64,000 bases of DNA from Sphagnum magellanicum (lineage: Eukaryota > Streptophyta > Sphagnopsida > Sphagnales > Sphagnaceae). Shown in pieces: positions 24,725 through 37,404 of the stretch. A program made the translations under genes and the position numbers. Position 1 is the first letter of the stretch. Every line of letters begins with the position of its first letter. The notes under the pieces are model-generated. The model was not told the origin of the DNA. It was given only the letters and a program-made list of their open reading frames with translations, and did no database searches. The DNA is taken from the NCBI GenBank assembly GCA_021904315.1, contig CM038912.1, positions 10,565,061 to 10,629,060 on the forward strand, in the 5' to 3' direction.

Positions 24725-25300
24725 ACCAATAGCCATATATTATAATTGCTTAGGATTGCCAAAAATAATCTAAGGTGAAATAATTTATAATAACCAAAAA
24801 TAACTTAAGGTGAAATAACTTTAAATAGCCAAAAGTAACTTATAATAGCTACAAGTAGTCTAAATTGAAATAATTTACAATAGCCAAAAATAACATAAAA
24901 TATACAAAAAAACTTACAATAGCTAAAAATAGCCTAAGGTGAAATAAGTGAAAATAGCCAAAAGTAATTTATAATAACTACAAGTAGTTTAAATTGAAAT
25001 AATCTACATTAGCCAAAAATAACATAAAATAGCCAAAAGAACTTATAATAATTGAGAATAGCTTAAGGTGAAATAAATTAAAATAGTCAAAAATAATTTA
25101 TAATAACTACAAGTAGTCTAAATTGAAATAATCTACAATAGTCAAAAATAACATAAAATAGCCCAAAAAACTTACAATAACTGAAAATAGTTTAAGGTGA
25201 AATAAGTTGAAATAGCCAAAAATAACTTAGAATAACCAAAAGTAATTGAAAATAACCATAAATAGCCGTAAATAATGTAAGGTGAAATAATTTCAATTAA
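24725..25300 (+). repeat. 129-bp higher-order repeat, 3 to 4 copies
   Basis: AAGTAGTYTAAATTGAAATA recurs at 24853, 24982 and 25111, a step of 129 bases. Each unit contains several AATAGCCAAAAATAA sub-repeats related to the neighbouring 25-bp unit. Confidence 0.9.
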
Positions 25301-25987
25301 TGAAAAATATTCATATAATAATTGAAAGTAGCTTAACATAGGTAGTATTATTATATTAACAAAAAAAATCCATTTATTAAACTTTTTTTTTCAAAAGAAT
25401 GGTCATTGAAATGTTATTGAATAATGACATTCAACTTTTTTTTTGTTCAAATGATTTTAAACTTTCAAAAGGAAATAAATGTAATTATGTACATTATTGA
25501 ATTTTCTTACACAATAAACTCAAATCATTTCATTTGAACAAAATCTCAATAAGATATGAATTTTCAAAGTTTATGTTTTTGTAATGTTTAAAATGAAGTA
25601 TTTGATAAATAGAATGTAATGTAATATATTATCACAACAAGTGGGGTGGTTTGATGGAAAGGATGTGTGCCCCCATTCCAAAGGTCAAGGGATTAAACCT
25701 CATGGGTGGTGTTGTGTGTGGTCAACAATGGTATGTTGACTGAATATTCTCCTATCGAATTTTTAGGTTAGGTGCCTAGGTTGATTACGTGGCCTACCTA
25801 CCTAGGCTAGGTTTTTAACCTAGTGTAGGTAATGACACGTGTCAATAAATAATAGGCTTTAAAAAATCATGAAATTATTAATAATATTATATATTAAATA
25901 ATTAAAATTTAATTAATTTGTATATTGGTTAATTAATTAACTAACAAATGAATGGTTTGATAAATTTGTATTTCACTTGAGAGTAAC

Positions 25988-26016
25988 CTTGTTTCACTAG
26001 GTACTAGTGAAACAAG
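25988..26016. repeat. Hairpin with 13-bp perfect arms (CTTGTTTCACTAG)
   Basis: CTTGTTTCACTAG and CTAGTGAAACAAG surround GTA. TTTCACTAR/YTAGTGAAA words recur at 26062, 26098-26115 and 26138-26150. A short TTTCACCTAGTGAAA lies at 23241-23255 on the other side of the satellite, so the words bracket the block. Confidence 0.8.
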
Positions 26017-26269
26017 TCATTGTCCGTAACAACTGGTCCTTGTTCACTAGAGGGTTAAACAATTTCACTAAGTAAAATTCTTCAAATTCACTCAAAAATC
26101 TAGTGAAACCCAGAGTGAACTAGGATGCATTTCCTATTAGTGAAACCATGTTTTCATGGAATGTTAGCATCACCCAAAGCAATGGATTGCAAACACAACT
26201 AGAAGTGCAAAATCAAGTAATCTTTTTCAAACTAATTCCTATTCATTTCCCAAGTTGTTACTCCTTAAG

Positions 26270-27989
26270 AAAAATTCAAAACCTTTGTTTAACACACTTT
26301 ATTTTTGTCATGGTCTAGCAATCACCCACATTAATCAGTTGGACCTTTGTGATAACACATCTTGCTTTTAAATTATCAATAATAACCGGAGTTGATTGAA
26401 CATACACTCAAATAAAACATTTCCAACCTTTCCCAAGCACATTCCCCTTTTGTCACAGTTTGGCAAACACCCCTGTTAATCACTTAGACTTTATTAAGGT
26501 ATTTTTTTCTTCAATTTTTCTGTAAGTAAACATGTCAAGGAAACACTCAATTCAACAAACATTTGAAAGCACTATGAACCTTTTCAAATCACTGTTTGTT
26601 GGCAATGGTCTCACAAGCAAACACAACAATAAATCATTCCTTATGAAATTAATTCCAACTGCAATCAAGTTACATAAAGCACCTACATTAATCATTCAAA
26701 TCTTTGTAATCACTCACACAAAAAATGAGTCATTGGAAATGATATCAACTTGAGATACATGTAGGTAGTACACTAGATGCATTTCATATTATTTCAACAA
26801 GATCTTCAGTCGAATGATGTCTTTTCCAATCTTTAAAGATGGTAGTTTTAGCTGTCCACCATTCTATCACAAGATCAACAAAACGTTTCAATGTGATATT
26901 CAGCCAAATGATGTCCTTTTTTATTTTGAAAGACGAAAGTAATTATTCACGATTCTATCACAAGATAACACATTTAATTTTTTGGCTCTTCTATAATTCA
27001 CCTAGAAAATGTACTTTGATGTGTTTAACAATAATCATCTTTCAACACCCCTCCTAATGTTTATCCTGTTAGCTCCCAAAACCTTGACTGCTTCTTTATT
27101 ATTCCTTATTGATTAAGAGGACACAAATGTGCATGCAATGTCCTTGGCCATTACCAACTTAGAAAATTGCACACTTGTCATGTGACGTGAAAGACCAAAT
27201 CTAAAATTCTCAATCAACTATTGGTTATGTTTCAAGGTCTTGATATCATATTGCAAGTAGGGTGGCACAACATCAACAAGAAAGTCATGGGACAACCATT
27301 TCCATAATTACATTTTACACGACACCATCAAACCCTTTCATGAAGTTTGCAATGAACATTGATATATGGTCTTGGATCATCACAAGTGGTTTTATGAAAA
27401 AAACTTCAACTCACCATCACAATATGTGCATTTTGGATTCATTTTGCAAGAGCCATCTCTTTAGATGTTTGACATGACTTTTCTTTGGTGAAAGACTAAG
27501 CTTATAATCACATCTTATAGTTTTGTTGCCAAATGTAATTGTAATATTTTCTTTTTTACCTATGAACCAACAACACATGATTTTAATCATCATCACCTTG
27601 GAAGATTTGTAAGATCTACTAAACATTGTGATTCCATATGATTGGAATAGGTTTGTGAATCACATGAAAGGTTTGATAATTATCATATCACGAATGGTTT
27701 TTTTTCAAATCAATGACTACAAGTATGTGGTAAATTTGAAATTTGACAAACAATCCCTTTCAAATGGATGATGAAAAGAAATGTGAAGCGGGCCATTTTT
27801 TATTTTTTCATTTCAAATGTTTTTTGGTTGACTAATTCAAACCAAAGATTAGTGTATTTTAAAACAAGGAACAAACATTATTATATTACATATACCATAA
27901 ATATACCCATTATTCTTGAATTTAATCTTTTAAATATTTTGTTTCCAAATAATGTTACATAACATTAATTTTGTAAAAACCAAAATCTA
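26270..27989. repeat. AT-rich DNA with two old tandem duplications
   Basis: About 26285-26350 and 26437-26500 share TTTTGTCA then AGTTTGGCAAACACCC-like text at a step of about 150 bases. About 26795-26870 and 26895-26965 share TTCAGYCRAATGATGTC and ATTCTATCACAAGAT at a step of roughly 100 bases. No gene was recognised. The open frames at 26532-26753, 26839-27057, 27262-27477 and 27768-27962 show no family match. Confidence 0.5.
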
Positions 27990-28683
27990 CATTAACATAA
28001 ATAAACCAAAATGTAAACACTTTATTTGCAACTACATGCGTCTATTAGTCATTTCTGGCTAACTTTTGCAATCATATGATGAAAATTCAAACTTTTGGTC
28101 ACTCTTGTGACTAGTGTTATGTGATTATGTTATGACTATTTATGCTTTCATCCTATGCACTAGATGCTTTTTAGGTCTATATTCATTTATGAATAGGCTT
28201 ATATGTCCCATTAATCACAATAGTCACCAAGTTACTTACACCCTAGAGGTACACTATAGTGCAATATAATATATACATATATAACTCATATTTAGGATGT
28301 ATTAAAGATAGAATAAAGATATGTTGTTGCATATATTACATATGTATGTATCTTGTTCATATATTGAATCTATAAATTGATTTTTCAATTCTGAATTTTT
28401 CAATTTCAATTTGAAATTTGATAGTTCAATTCTTTAAAAAATTATTTGATTCTAAAAATTGATATTTTAACTTGAAAATTGATATTTCAATTCTGACAAG
28501 AATTACTTGAATCTAAATTTTTTTCTTTTAATTTTGAAGATTTTTATTTACATTCAAAAATTGCTATTTGAATTCTAAAATTATTACTTGAATATCAAAA
28601 CTATTAATTGAATCTGAAAATTGATATTTGAATTCAAAAGAAATATTTGATTCTAAAACTTGATTTTATTACAATAATTAGTG
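27990..28683 (+). mobile_element. Short CACTA-like family X, copy 1
   Basis: The left end (CATTAACATAAATAAACCAAAATGTAAAC, here only in part: ATAAACCAAAATGTAAAC) and the right end (AATTAGTG) align with the ends of the copy at 29361-30315. The body has the same order: GCAACTACATGCG, TTTCATCCTA, TATATGTCC, AGTTACTTACA, an AT-rich section, and a degenerate GATATTTGAATTCTGAAA array. The ends are eroded and no target duplication is visible. Confidence 0.5.
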
Positions 28684-28689
28684 TTAAAG

Positions 28690-29360
28690 GACTATTATGC
28701 CTACTCAAATTTTTATTATTTTATTAATAATAAAAGTTATAACAAGTGAAATAATAATTAAAAATAGTTAAATTTAAATGCCACATGGCCTAGATGGTTT
28801 AGGCTTATGTGCCATGTGGACCATGTTAGTTAGTATTTAGGCTAAGTGAATGAATAGGTAGTAAGTTAGATAGTCAAGTAAGGCTTGGTAATAGTTGGTA
28901 GGTAATAATAGGTTAATAGGTAGTAGGTGAGGTAGTTAGGTAATTGCTAATTAATAGACCTAGTAGGTAATACATGTAAAAATTGTGATTAAGTTATGAT
29001 CAATGTTTATCCCATATGATTTGTCTTCCACTTCAATTTTTAAAACTATATAAAAATGTGCACTAAAACCACAAAAACATAAAAATGGAAATGCTATTTG
29101 GGATTAATCAATGAAAAAAACTCAATCCTAAAGGCTAAACCAAAAATGAAATAGGATTTAACTTAGATGCCATGTGGCATAAATTAGCCTAGGAACCATG
29201 TGGCCTAACTATTCTATGAGAAAAATGATTGTTTTGCAATTCAATTTTTGAATTGCAAAAGACATTTGCAATTCATTGTATTTATATGCTATGAATGCTA
29301 ACAAACAAATTGCATAAGTTGTAGAGCTATAATTCACCATATATATGGTGCAACTCATTG
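28690..29360. repeat. Spacer with AGGTAG and GCCATGTGGC clusters
   Basis: GTAGGTA words fill 28850-28980. GCCACATGGCCTAG (28781) and ATGCCATGTGGCATAA (29168) are part of the dispersed families. The dispersed TTGGGATTA motif lies at 29095-29150. Confidence 0.5.
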
Positions 29361-30315
29361 CACTAATAGAAATCAACCAAAATGTAACCATTCAATTTAC
29401 GACTACATGCGATTTGTAGTTGTTTGCGACTAGATTTGTGAATATTTGCAACTACAAGACCAACTTTCAATTATTTTGGTCATTTTCACAACTATGATGC
29501 AACTATTAGAAATTTCATCCTATTGGTTGAATCAATTTTACATTTATTTTCATCCATTAATACATTGATATGTCCGATTAGTCGCAATAATCACCAAATT
29601 AGTTACATCTTAAAGGTATTCAACAATGACATAAGAGTGTATTTTAATGTATGTACTATATATATATATATATATATGCATACATATGTATATTGTTCAT
29701 ATAATGAATATCAAAATTAATACTTCAAGTCTGAAAATTAGTAATTGCGTCTAAAAATGGACATTTCAATTTTGAATATTGTTATTTAAATATGAAAATT
29801 AACATTTCAATTCTAAAATTTTTTATTTAAATTCAAAAAACTTATTTGATCTAAAAACCGATATTTGAATTCTAAATTATTATTTTCGATTCTAAAATTA
29901 TTATTTCAATTTTACAAACTTTATTGAGTTTAAAAATCAGCAACTTGATTTTAAATACTTTTATTTGAACTTGAAATTTGATATTTGAATTCTGAAGTTT
30001 AAAATTTAAAATTTAAGAAATTATTTGACTTGAAAGTTGAAATTTCAATTCCAAATTATTATTTTGGATTCCCAAAATTAATATTTAAATTCAGAAAATT
30101 ATTAATTGAGTTTGAAAATAGAAATTTTAATTTTAAATATTATTATTTGAATCTGAAAATTAACATTTTAATTCTGAAATTTGTTATTTAACTTTGAAAA
30201 TTTTATTTGATCTAAAAATTGATATTTGAATTCTGAATTACTATTTTGGAATCTTAAATTTATATTTTAATTCAAAAAATTATTGATTGAGTTTCAAAGG
30301 TTTTTTCTACTAGTG
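29361..30315 (+). mobile_element. Short CACTA-like family X, copy 2 (best preserved)
   Basis: Starts CACTAATAGAAA and ends TTTTTTCTACTAGTG, an imperfect terminal inverted repeat of the CACTA type. The flanking triplets are TTG and TTA, so a 3-bp target duplication is possible but not exact. The inside holds a (TA)n run at 29657-29677 and a long degenerate array of GATATTTGAATTCTGAAATT-like units (about 29700-30300). It has no coding capacity and is non-autonomous. Confidence 0.55.
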
Positions 30316-31359
30316 TTATCCATAATAAATCACTTTTATAAATAATTATAAATGATTATGTTTATTAAATCTAAGTGACAAAAAATAATTATTGTTATAA
30401 CATAGATTTGTATATTATATAATTTATATTTTATATTAGAAGAAATTAATTAATTAAATTAATGTGACATTACTTTAAAATCATTGTAATTATTTCATAT
30501 AAGAATTAATTAGTATATGCATAATTATTTTCTAATTGAACATAATTATTTCACTGATTTTAATTTCACAAATTATTATATAATAATATTATCTTTAAAA
30601 TTCCTATGATTAATCATCTATGATAAATATTTTATTGTATTTTTATAGTAATTATGAAATTAATGCTATGTTTAACAAATTATTGTATTTATAGTTAATA
30701 ATTACCAAGAGGAAAAAATTACTTGACCTATAATAATTTTTAAAAAATTCGTGTAAGAATTTACTTTCTAATAACAATTGTTAATTCATTATTTATAATT
30801 TTAAAATGAATATTTTAAATATTTAATTTTAAATTATCGTCATTTAATTAGTTTTCACATTAATTATATTATATATAATTCAATCATATTCTAAAAAGTA
30901 ATAAAATATTTTTAATATTTATGAATTTTGTATTAATAACTTGTGAGTAACTAGATAGCTAGTTTGTTAAATATTAATAAGTTATTACTTATTTAAGTAA
31001 TTGATAATGAATACTGAATATTTGTAGTGTATAGTTTATAATTTAAATATATGTAAATTTCATCATTATTAATTAAATGATTATTTAATTATCTAGTACT
31101 TGAATTGTTTAAAAATCTAAAAACTAAGAAAGTAAGGCATGAAGAAAGTTTTGAAATTGCAACTTAGTTTGTAAGGAAGTTGTAACTTCAAAACTTATCC
31201 CATATTGTTTGTTCTTCATTCTTATTTTGAACACTATATAAGCAAAGGGGGTATGCCCATCCAATTTCACATTAAAAAATTTGTGCACATGGGATGAGTT
31301 AATCAAAAGGCTCAACCCAAAATAAAAAAACAAATAATGCATAATTCTAAAATACTTAC
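30316..31359. other. Very AT-rich DNA, no gene recognised
   Basis: Mostly TAATTA-type sequence. The dispersed short motif (GGGATGAGTTAATCAAAAGG) lies at about 31284. Nothing else was recognised. Confidence 0.5.
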
Positions 31360-31955
31360 CTCCCCAACCTATTTATCTATCTAGCTAAGTAGGTACCTAG
31401 TTTGACCTACCCATTTAGGTCGGCCGATGTACCTACCTACTTGAGTACCTGCTTATATAAGTAGGTATTTAGCCTAGGAGGGTAGAACCTACCTACTTAC
31501 TTTTTTACCTAAGTAGGTAGGTAGGGATTGTAGGCACCGATTTATGTACCTACCTAAGTACTTACCAGCATAATATTAGTATTTTTATTAAATTATTTTA
31601 TGCCACGTGGCATATTTACATTGGGCCACGTGTCATAATATAAAATCATCCAAGTATTTGAATTGAATGTCTTAGATTATTTCAAAATAATAATAATAAT
31701 AATAATATATTAAAACATGTGGTAGCACATGATTTGTTTTCAATTGTGACCAAAATAGTTGCATCTTAGTTGCATGTGACAATACGTATACAATGGAGTC
31801 AAAGGATGAAATGTATTTGTTGACTTTTTCTTTGCGACTAGTTTATCACATGCGACTTGTCTTAGGCGACTAAAAGGATTTTAGTTGCAAAATGTCTCTT
31901 ATGACTAAAATTTAATCACAAAGAGTAGTCGAAAATACATGTTTTTCTTCTAGTG
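31360..31955 (+). repeat. Right part of a family X copy with TACCTACC tract
   Basis: CCTACC/GTAGGTA clusters and CCACGTGGC words lead into GACCAAAATAGTTGCA and end in TTTTTCTTCTAGTG at 31955, a CACTA-type right end like that at 30315. The following base starts the inverted copy 2 of the larger element, so the two are abutted. Confidence 0.5.
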
Positions 31956-32778
31956 TTGTAACTCAATTAAAACAACTCATTTTCAACTATTATGCAACTC
32001 CATTATACCTGCACCCATGAATGTTAGTATGAAAATTTTTAGACATAACTTTTTTTCGAAATATTGATCACCATTGTTTATTATGATTATTAATTATGGT
32101 TTAGGATTGTGACATGTGGCATAATAAAAAATTCCACATGGCATATTAATTATATTTTGGAATAAATAAATAAATAAAAATATCTATTTTAGTAGTTAGG
32201 TGGGTAGGTTGGTATGTTTTTAGACCTACATACCTATGTATTCATTTAAGACCTACCCACCTACCTATTTACATAGGTAGGTAGAAAAATAAAACTTACT
32301 ATACTAATGGTTGTACTAATTGTATCAATGGGAATCATAATCGAAAACTAACTACAAATGTATTCCATAATGAGTGGTGGAAATGTGGACATGTGGCATG
32401 ATCACATGTATGTACATTGTACCTAGTTGTAACATAGTTGTTGTTTTAATGATACATTTACAACAGTTCTAAAGTAGTTATTACATGTTATTATAATGCA
32501 ACTCTTGAAAAAATCAAACATAGTTCACTACATATGTATGTACAATGTGTATAAATTATTGTATAAAAAACCCATTTTCAACTCACTTGTAATTATGATA
32601 CAACTAATTGATTTTTTGACATGACAATTTATTTATTAATACATCGTATTTTTAGAGGATAGTTGCTGATTAGTTGTAATACCCAAGAGATAATTGCACA
32701 ATAGTTGTATATGAGTTTTTTTTTTTGTTTTTTAGTTGCAAGGTAATGTGCTTTTGATGGACATGATTTTTCATAGTG
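31955..32778 (-). mobile_element. CACTA-like DNA transposon, copy 2 (inverted relative to copy 1)
   Basis: Read on the minus strand it starts CACTATGAAAAATCATG at 32778. It follows copy 1 closely: CAACTATTGTGCRAYTATCT, then GTACATACATGTGATCATGC, then the TACCTACC tract, then CCAAAATATAATTAATAT. Its inner end is truncated against a family X end. It lacks the 1.7-kb segment present in copy 1, so it probably shows the element before that insertion. Confidence 0.65.
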
Positions 32779-33095
32779 CTACTTACCCACCCACCTACCT
32801 AAGACTATTTATCAACCTACTTACTTCACAAGTTGCCACATGGAAAATTTGATAGGTTACCAAAATAGTTGCAATTATAGTTGCAAATTTACGCCACATA
32901 CACCATATTTATACGATTTGGTCAAAGGTCCCTTATATTTGTTGAGCACAAAGTTCACTCATAAATTGACAATGTCATTGTTGACATCATGTTATTTGTG
33001 ACTAATTGGCGTTTGCAATTTGTCCTAAATGAATAATGTGAAAATAGTTGCAAAACATCGTTTGTGACTAAAAAATAGTCACAAATAGTAATAAT
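32779..33095 (+). repeat. Second partial family X copy
   Basis: TACCCACCCACCTACC, then ACCAAAATAGTTGCA (32862), then GTGACTAAAAAATAGTCAC, a subterminal inverted phrase. The order parallels 31360-31930 in direct orientation, as if the larger element sits between two halves or two copies of family X. Confidence 0.45.
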
Positions 33096-33099
33096 TTTT

Positions 33100-35339
33100 T
33101 TTGATTTATTTTTTAATGATAAAGCCCAAACACCAAAAGTGAAACCCAAAATTTAATACAACACATTTTGAAGGTGTATACTTTAGGCATATGCCATGAA
33201 AGTTCCCAAGTTGACCCTATTGTGTGCTTTTACCCCACATTCATCCATTCTCCACCTTAAAACATGGACGATTATATTTTTGTCTGCATACATCCACATA
33301 AACAAATTACTCTTAATGTAAGTATTAAGATTTTCATTACAATATAAGCTTTTAGTATAAAATTTTAAGTAATTGGATTAGTTAAAAACCTTTAATATTT
33401 GTTGATTTCTTATATACATATATAAGATCTTTGGGACAAATTATATATTAGGTTCATTGCATAACTTTGTTCAACATCATGTTAATTTTGTTGAAAATAT
33501 TTTTCATAAATACCTTTAAGCATACATAACATTTCAAAGTGTCATAAAAATGAAACCATGCCTTTCCTAAAAATGTAATAAACATTTCATCTTTAAGGAA
33601 GTTATTCAAATTATGTACTTTTGGAGGTTAAAAACAGGTTTAAAACATGTTTGAAAGTGATTAATGTATATTCAAATCAAGACATAGTTTCAAGTTTTTT
33701 TCATTGCTAGGCCTCATAACCATAAATATATGGTATTCCACAAAATTTCAAAACAAATTGCCTAGTATAATTGCCTAGACTAGGAAAAGTTTTAATTATT
33801 TGCTTCTCTACCTACCTACTTAGGGTTTACTTACATATTGAATCAAATTATCTTTCATTTCTTTTTATCATTTTGACTAATAACCAAAATGAGATTAGTC
33901 AAAATGAAAGTTGGAATTTTTTTATCTTTCCAATACCAAAAAAAAAAAAAAAAAAAAACAATGAAAGGAAAGCATTGAATTCATGAAAAAATTGATAAAG
34001 TTAAAAAATAATAATAAACCTCTAGTTTTTTTTGTACATGTGGCGCACCCATTGTCTAATTGAAAAGAACAAAACTTTTTTGAACTTCCATAATCAGCTT
34101 TGCAAATTAATTTAAAACAAAAGTTTACATTTAAGGTAGAACAACTAATGAGTATGTAACGTAAAAACAATGTCATCTGTTTTTGGATGAATGCTACTTA
34201 GATTACGGTTGGACTGATTGTAGCATAATGTTTCAATGGCACTAAAAAAAGAAAAAAAAAGAAAAGAATCTACTATGTTTTTGTTTTTTTTGTGTGTTTT
34301 TGGTGGCTTGGTAGGTTACGATGAAGGAAGTAGGTGAGATAGTTTTTGAGATGGAAAAAAAATATGAGTAGCCCAATGAGAATTTTTCAAAAGCTCTGTG
34401 GATCATATTTTTATAATGTGATTGGCAAGGAGGATTTTGGGGAAGTAAGGAGATGAGGTGATGAGGAGGATATTTGAGGTAGGCTGAAGAAGGACTTTGC
34501 AGGGATCATATTTGTAGGTTTTGGGGGGTGATGAAAGAGAAGCTAAGTTGCTAGACTTTTAAGGAGGACTACAAAGTGTGGTTTGTTTTTGATTTTGGGG
34601 TGTTGTAAGTAAGTAGAAGCAGAACTTGATAAAGTAGATGGAATGAGAAAAATCATGACAAGAAGACTTTTACTGTGCTAAAAATGTTAGGAAAAAGTTT
34701 AGAATTATTGCATGTGTTTCTATAAGGACCAACACAAAGGAGAAGATGAGTGTGTCTCGGATTTTTGGAGTGGTCATGTGGCAGCTCATGCATGATGTTT
34801 CAGAGATTTTGAATTAGGTATGGAATGTGTTTTGTTTTGTAAAAAAATACTTGCTGTCTTGTGGGAGCTTCGGAGGTTTTTGGGATTGAGGGGATGTTGG
34901 GAAGTAGTGATGTTTGGACTGGTTGATTCTGTCCCTGAATTTCTGTCCAATCTTTAAGACTGAACCATTCTGAAGTAGTAGAGTTAATATTTTATGGGGA
35001 TTTTGTTGTTGGGTATGAGCCGCCAGCCACATAAAACAACTTGTTGAATCCTATATAAGAAATCAAGATGAATGCTTGATCCTTTGCGATCCATAGAATT
35101 AAGACCATAAAATTTAGATGTCTGTTAGGATATTGAAGAAGAAGAATATTTGAATCAGAATTGTCATGTTTCATTAAAAGTATTAAAATCATACTTTAGT
35201 TTATGGATGTCTAGCAATGGGGATGTGCACACTATAAAAAATATTCCCCTTGTTTTTTGGTGACAAGTTATCACTTAAATGCTTAAGGCAAGCTGGATCC
35301 AAGGGGAAGGCTTCGTTGCTTTTAGTGTCCAAACAAAAC
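33100..35339. other. Intergenic DNA, G-rich on the + strand at 34300-34930
   Basis: A 21-base A run lies at 33938-33958. Positions 34300-34930 are purine-rich on the + strand (GGAGG, GAAG words) and unlike the surrounding AT-rich DNA, but no frame there reads as a known protein. Positions 34035-34140 share phrases with 35885-35980 (GAAAAGAA-AAAACT, ACCTCCA, CAAA-T-A--CAAAAGTTT). Confidence 0.45.
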
Positions 35340-35800
35340 TTGAACCCCTCCTATCAAGCACACTAAAAATTATAAAAAAAGATTTGAATTGAGAAAATTA
35401 CAACCCCAAAAGTAGAGGGGGTCAAGAACTCAAAAAAACAAACCATCAAACATTACAAAGCCCATTCCCAATTTTTTGTATGTTGCTTCGTCACAATTAG
35501 AGTTCAAAGATGATTTGTAAAATTGAAGGTGATGTTTCTATAACATTTAAATTGTTTAAAATAAATAAGAAATGAAAAAGTTAGAAGCTTTGAAAGAAAG
35601 AGAGATCCAAAGAGAAGAAAAAAAGAAAACAAATGTGTTTTGTGACTTGAAAAGTTTATTTTTCTTCTTGCTATTGTTTCATTATTCATTTTTCTTTGCA
35701 CTTAAAAGATGATTTCTTGAGCTTGCAATAACGCTCCCATAACATTTTAAATCATTCAAAATGAAACCTAATGCCCCCATAACAATCTAAATCACTCAAA
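35340..35800 (-). repeat. Dispersed repeat, inverted partner of 980-1400
   Basis: On the minus strand: ACAAATCATCTTTGAACTCT, AACATACAA, GGCTTTGTAAYRTTT, TTTTTTTGAGTT, GACCCCCTCTACTTT, TAATTTTCTCAATT. The same words in the same order are found at 1225-1365. The adjoining TTCATTTTGAATGATTTAAA phrases occur twice in each copy. Confidence 0.7.
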
Positions 35801-35869
35801 ATGAAATAAAGATGATGAAAATGTAAAGAAATATTTGAGGATAGGATAGCGATTGGTGATGGGCAGTTT

Positions 35870-36110
35870 TACTCTGCTGTTCTATCCATGTGCCAAGTGA
35901 AAAGAATAAAACTCTTTTTGGACCTCCACAACTACCTTGCAAACTAAATCAGAACAAAAGTTTGACTCTAGTCTTAAGTGAAAAAAGTAGAATCTCTCCA
36001 TGTGACTCACCCATGTGAGTGAGAAGGATAAAATCTCTCCATGTGATTCACCTGCGTAAGTGAGAAGAATAGAACTACTTTTGAACATTCACACCACCTT
36101 GCATACTAGA
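35870..36110. repeat. Short internal duplication (AATCTCTCCATGTGA)
   Basis: AATCTCTCCATGTGA followed by TCACCYRYGTRAGTGAGAAG occurs twice, near 35990 and 36030. The outer parts resemble 34035-34140. Confidence 0.6.
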
Positions 36111-36119
36111 CAAAAACAT

Positions 36120-36900
36120 AAAATGTGTCATAACACAAAAAGCCACCATGACCCAAAATAGGAAAAAAAAGACTCATAATTGTCCACCTTACCCAAAATA
36201 AAATAGCAAAAACTCACATCCCTTGCCCCTTCCAAAAGAAAAAAATCCTTGGCATCTTAGGGTGCATGATGCATCTCCTCATTCGCTAAGCAAGATTTTG
36301 ATTCTTAAATCTGTTGGCCACCATTTTTGCCCCCACACTAATGCCAGGGGCACTAATTACAGTACATAGTTAATGCCCCTGGAGTACCTAGTGCCTTCCC
36401 AAAATTCGATTCCCAAGTTCCAGTCTTTTTGTTTGGTGAAAAACCGTCCAAAGGTGACATTGATTCAAATTTTTGGCGATCTGTTTTTTTTTTGGGGTGA
36501 AAAATGAGTCGTCAAATTTTGTCCATGTTTAAGTTTTTATAAGGGAGAGTGTCCTCACCAGTCTTCTTACTGGCAACACTTATAATGGCCCTATACAAAA
36601 ATGTTGCCAATTAAGTTGAAATTGGTCTGGGGAGGCTTGCCACTGTTGCTACAATACAAAATTGAGAAAAAAAAACACACACTAGCCCCAACTCGACTCT
36701 TGCCTTGCTTTGGGCCCATAGCCGTCATTTTGTGAATTTGTAAGTCCTTGGCCATTGCAATAGGGGAGTCTTCAATGGACATGCATAAGGGCTAGTTTCC
36801 ATATGGCCCACCCAGCCACTACATATACCCAACCTGCACCAAAAAATAAGTGGAAAATAGTGACGAATGTTTGTATGTAATTCCATCTTTTCGTTTCTCC
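36120..36900. other. GC-richer intergenic DNA, no gene recognised
   Basis: Base composition is less AT-biased from about 36280 on, with CG dinucleotides returning. The 63-66 codon minus-strand frames at 36591-36925 show no known motif. A fossil element terminal region is possible but not shown. Confidence 0.4.
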
Positions 36901-36903
36901 TTT

Positions 36904-36983
36904 GTTCCCAACATGTTCCTTTCAAGTTCCCAATGAGTTCCCCTCAAGTTCCCAACAGTGTTCCCCAAGGGTGTTCCCAATAG
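36904..36983 (+). repeat. GTTCCCAA tandem array, about 11-bp step
   Basis: GTTCCCAACAT, GTTCCTTTCAA, GTTCCCAATGA, GTTCCCCTCAA, GTTCCCAACAG, GTTCCCCAAGG and GTGTTCCCAATAG follow one another: seven imperfect units of 11 to 13 bases. Confidence 0.85.
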
Positions 36984-37105
36984 CAGCTCGCTTTAATCCC
37001 ATATGTTTTGCCCAAAGTCCTCCCATTCCGACCTATATAGGTGGGCCGAAAGGCAGAGGTACTCTATCCTTCCATGGAATCTTCTATTTTGGGGAGCCTC
37101 CGTAG
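36972..37105 (+). repeat. Left arm of a large imperfect inverted repeat
   Basis: Pairs with 37405-37533 on the opposite strand over about 110-130 bases with many mismatches. The most conserved core is GGCCC-A/C-CTATATAGGT (CTATATAGG at 37033-37041). The other shared words are GGAGGAC and CATATGGGAT (reverse complement of this arm). Confidence 0.65.
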
Positions 37106-37404
37106 TTTCAACTTTGTTTTGGGGTCAACCAAATTGGCTCATTGAATAAAAAGAAAAAGAAAATGTAGACTTGTGAGGCACCCCCAACTAATTAATATGA
37201 AACAGAATAAGTACCCACACCAGGGAATGGGTTGCCCAATGCGCATGGGGCAAAAGGTATGGTTGGCGGGGGTGGGTCTAGGTCGTCATGTTTGAATGAA
37301 TGGGTCGAGATGCAAGAGCAATAACAGTGTGTCAGAGGCGGCTGTGAAATGTGCATCGAACTTGGTGTGGCCTAGACGCTTTCTAATTTGATTGGCCCAT
37401 CACT

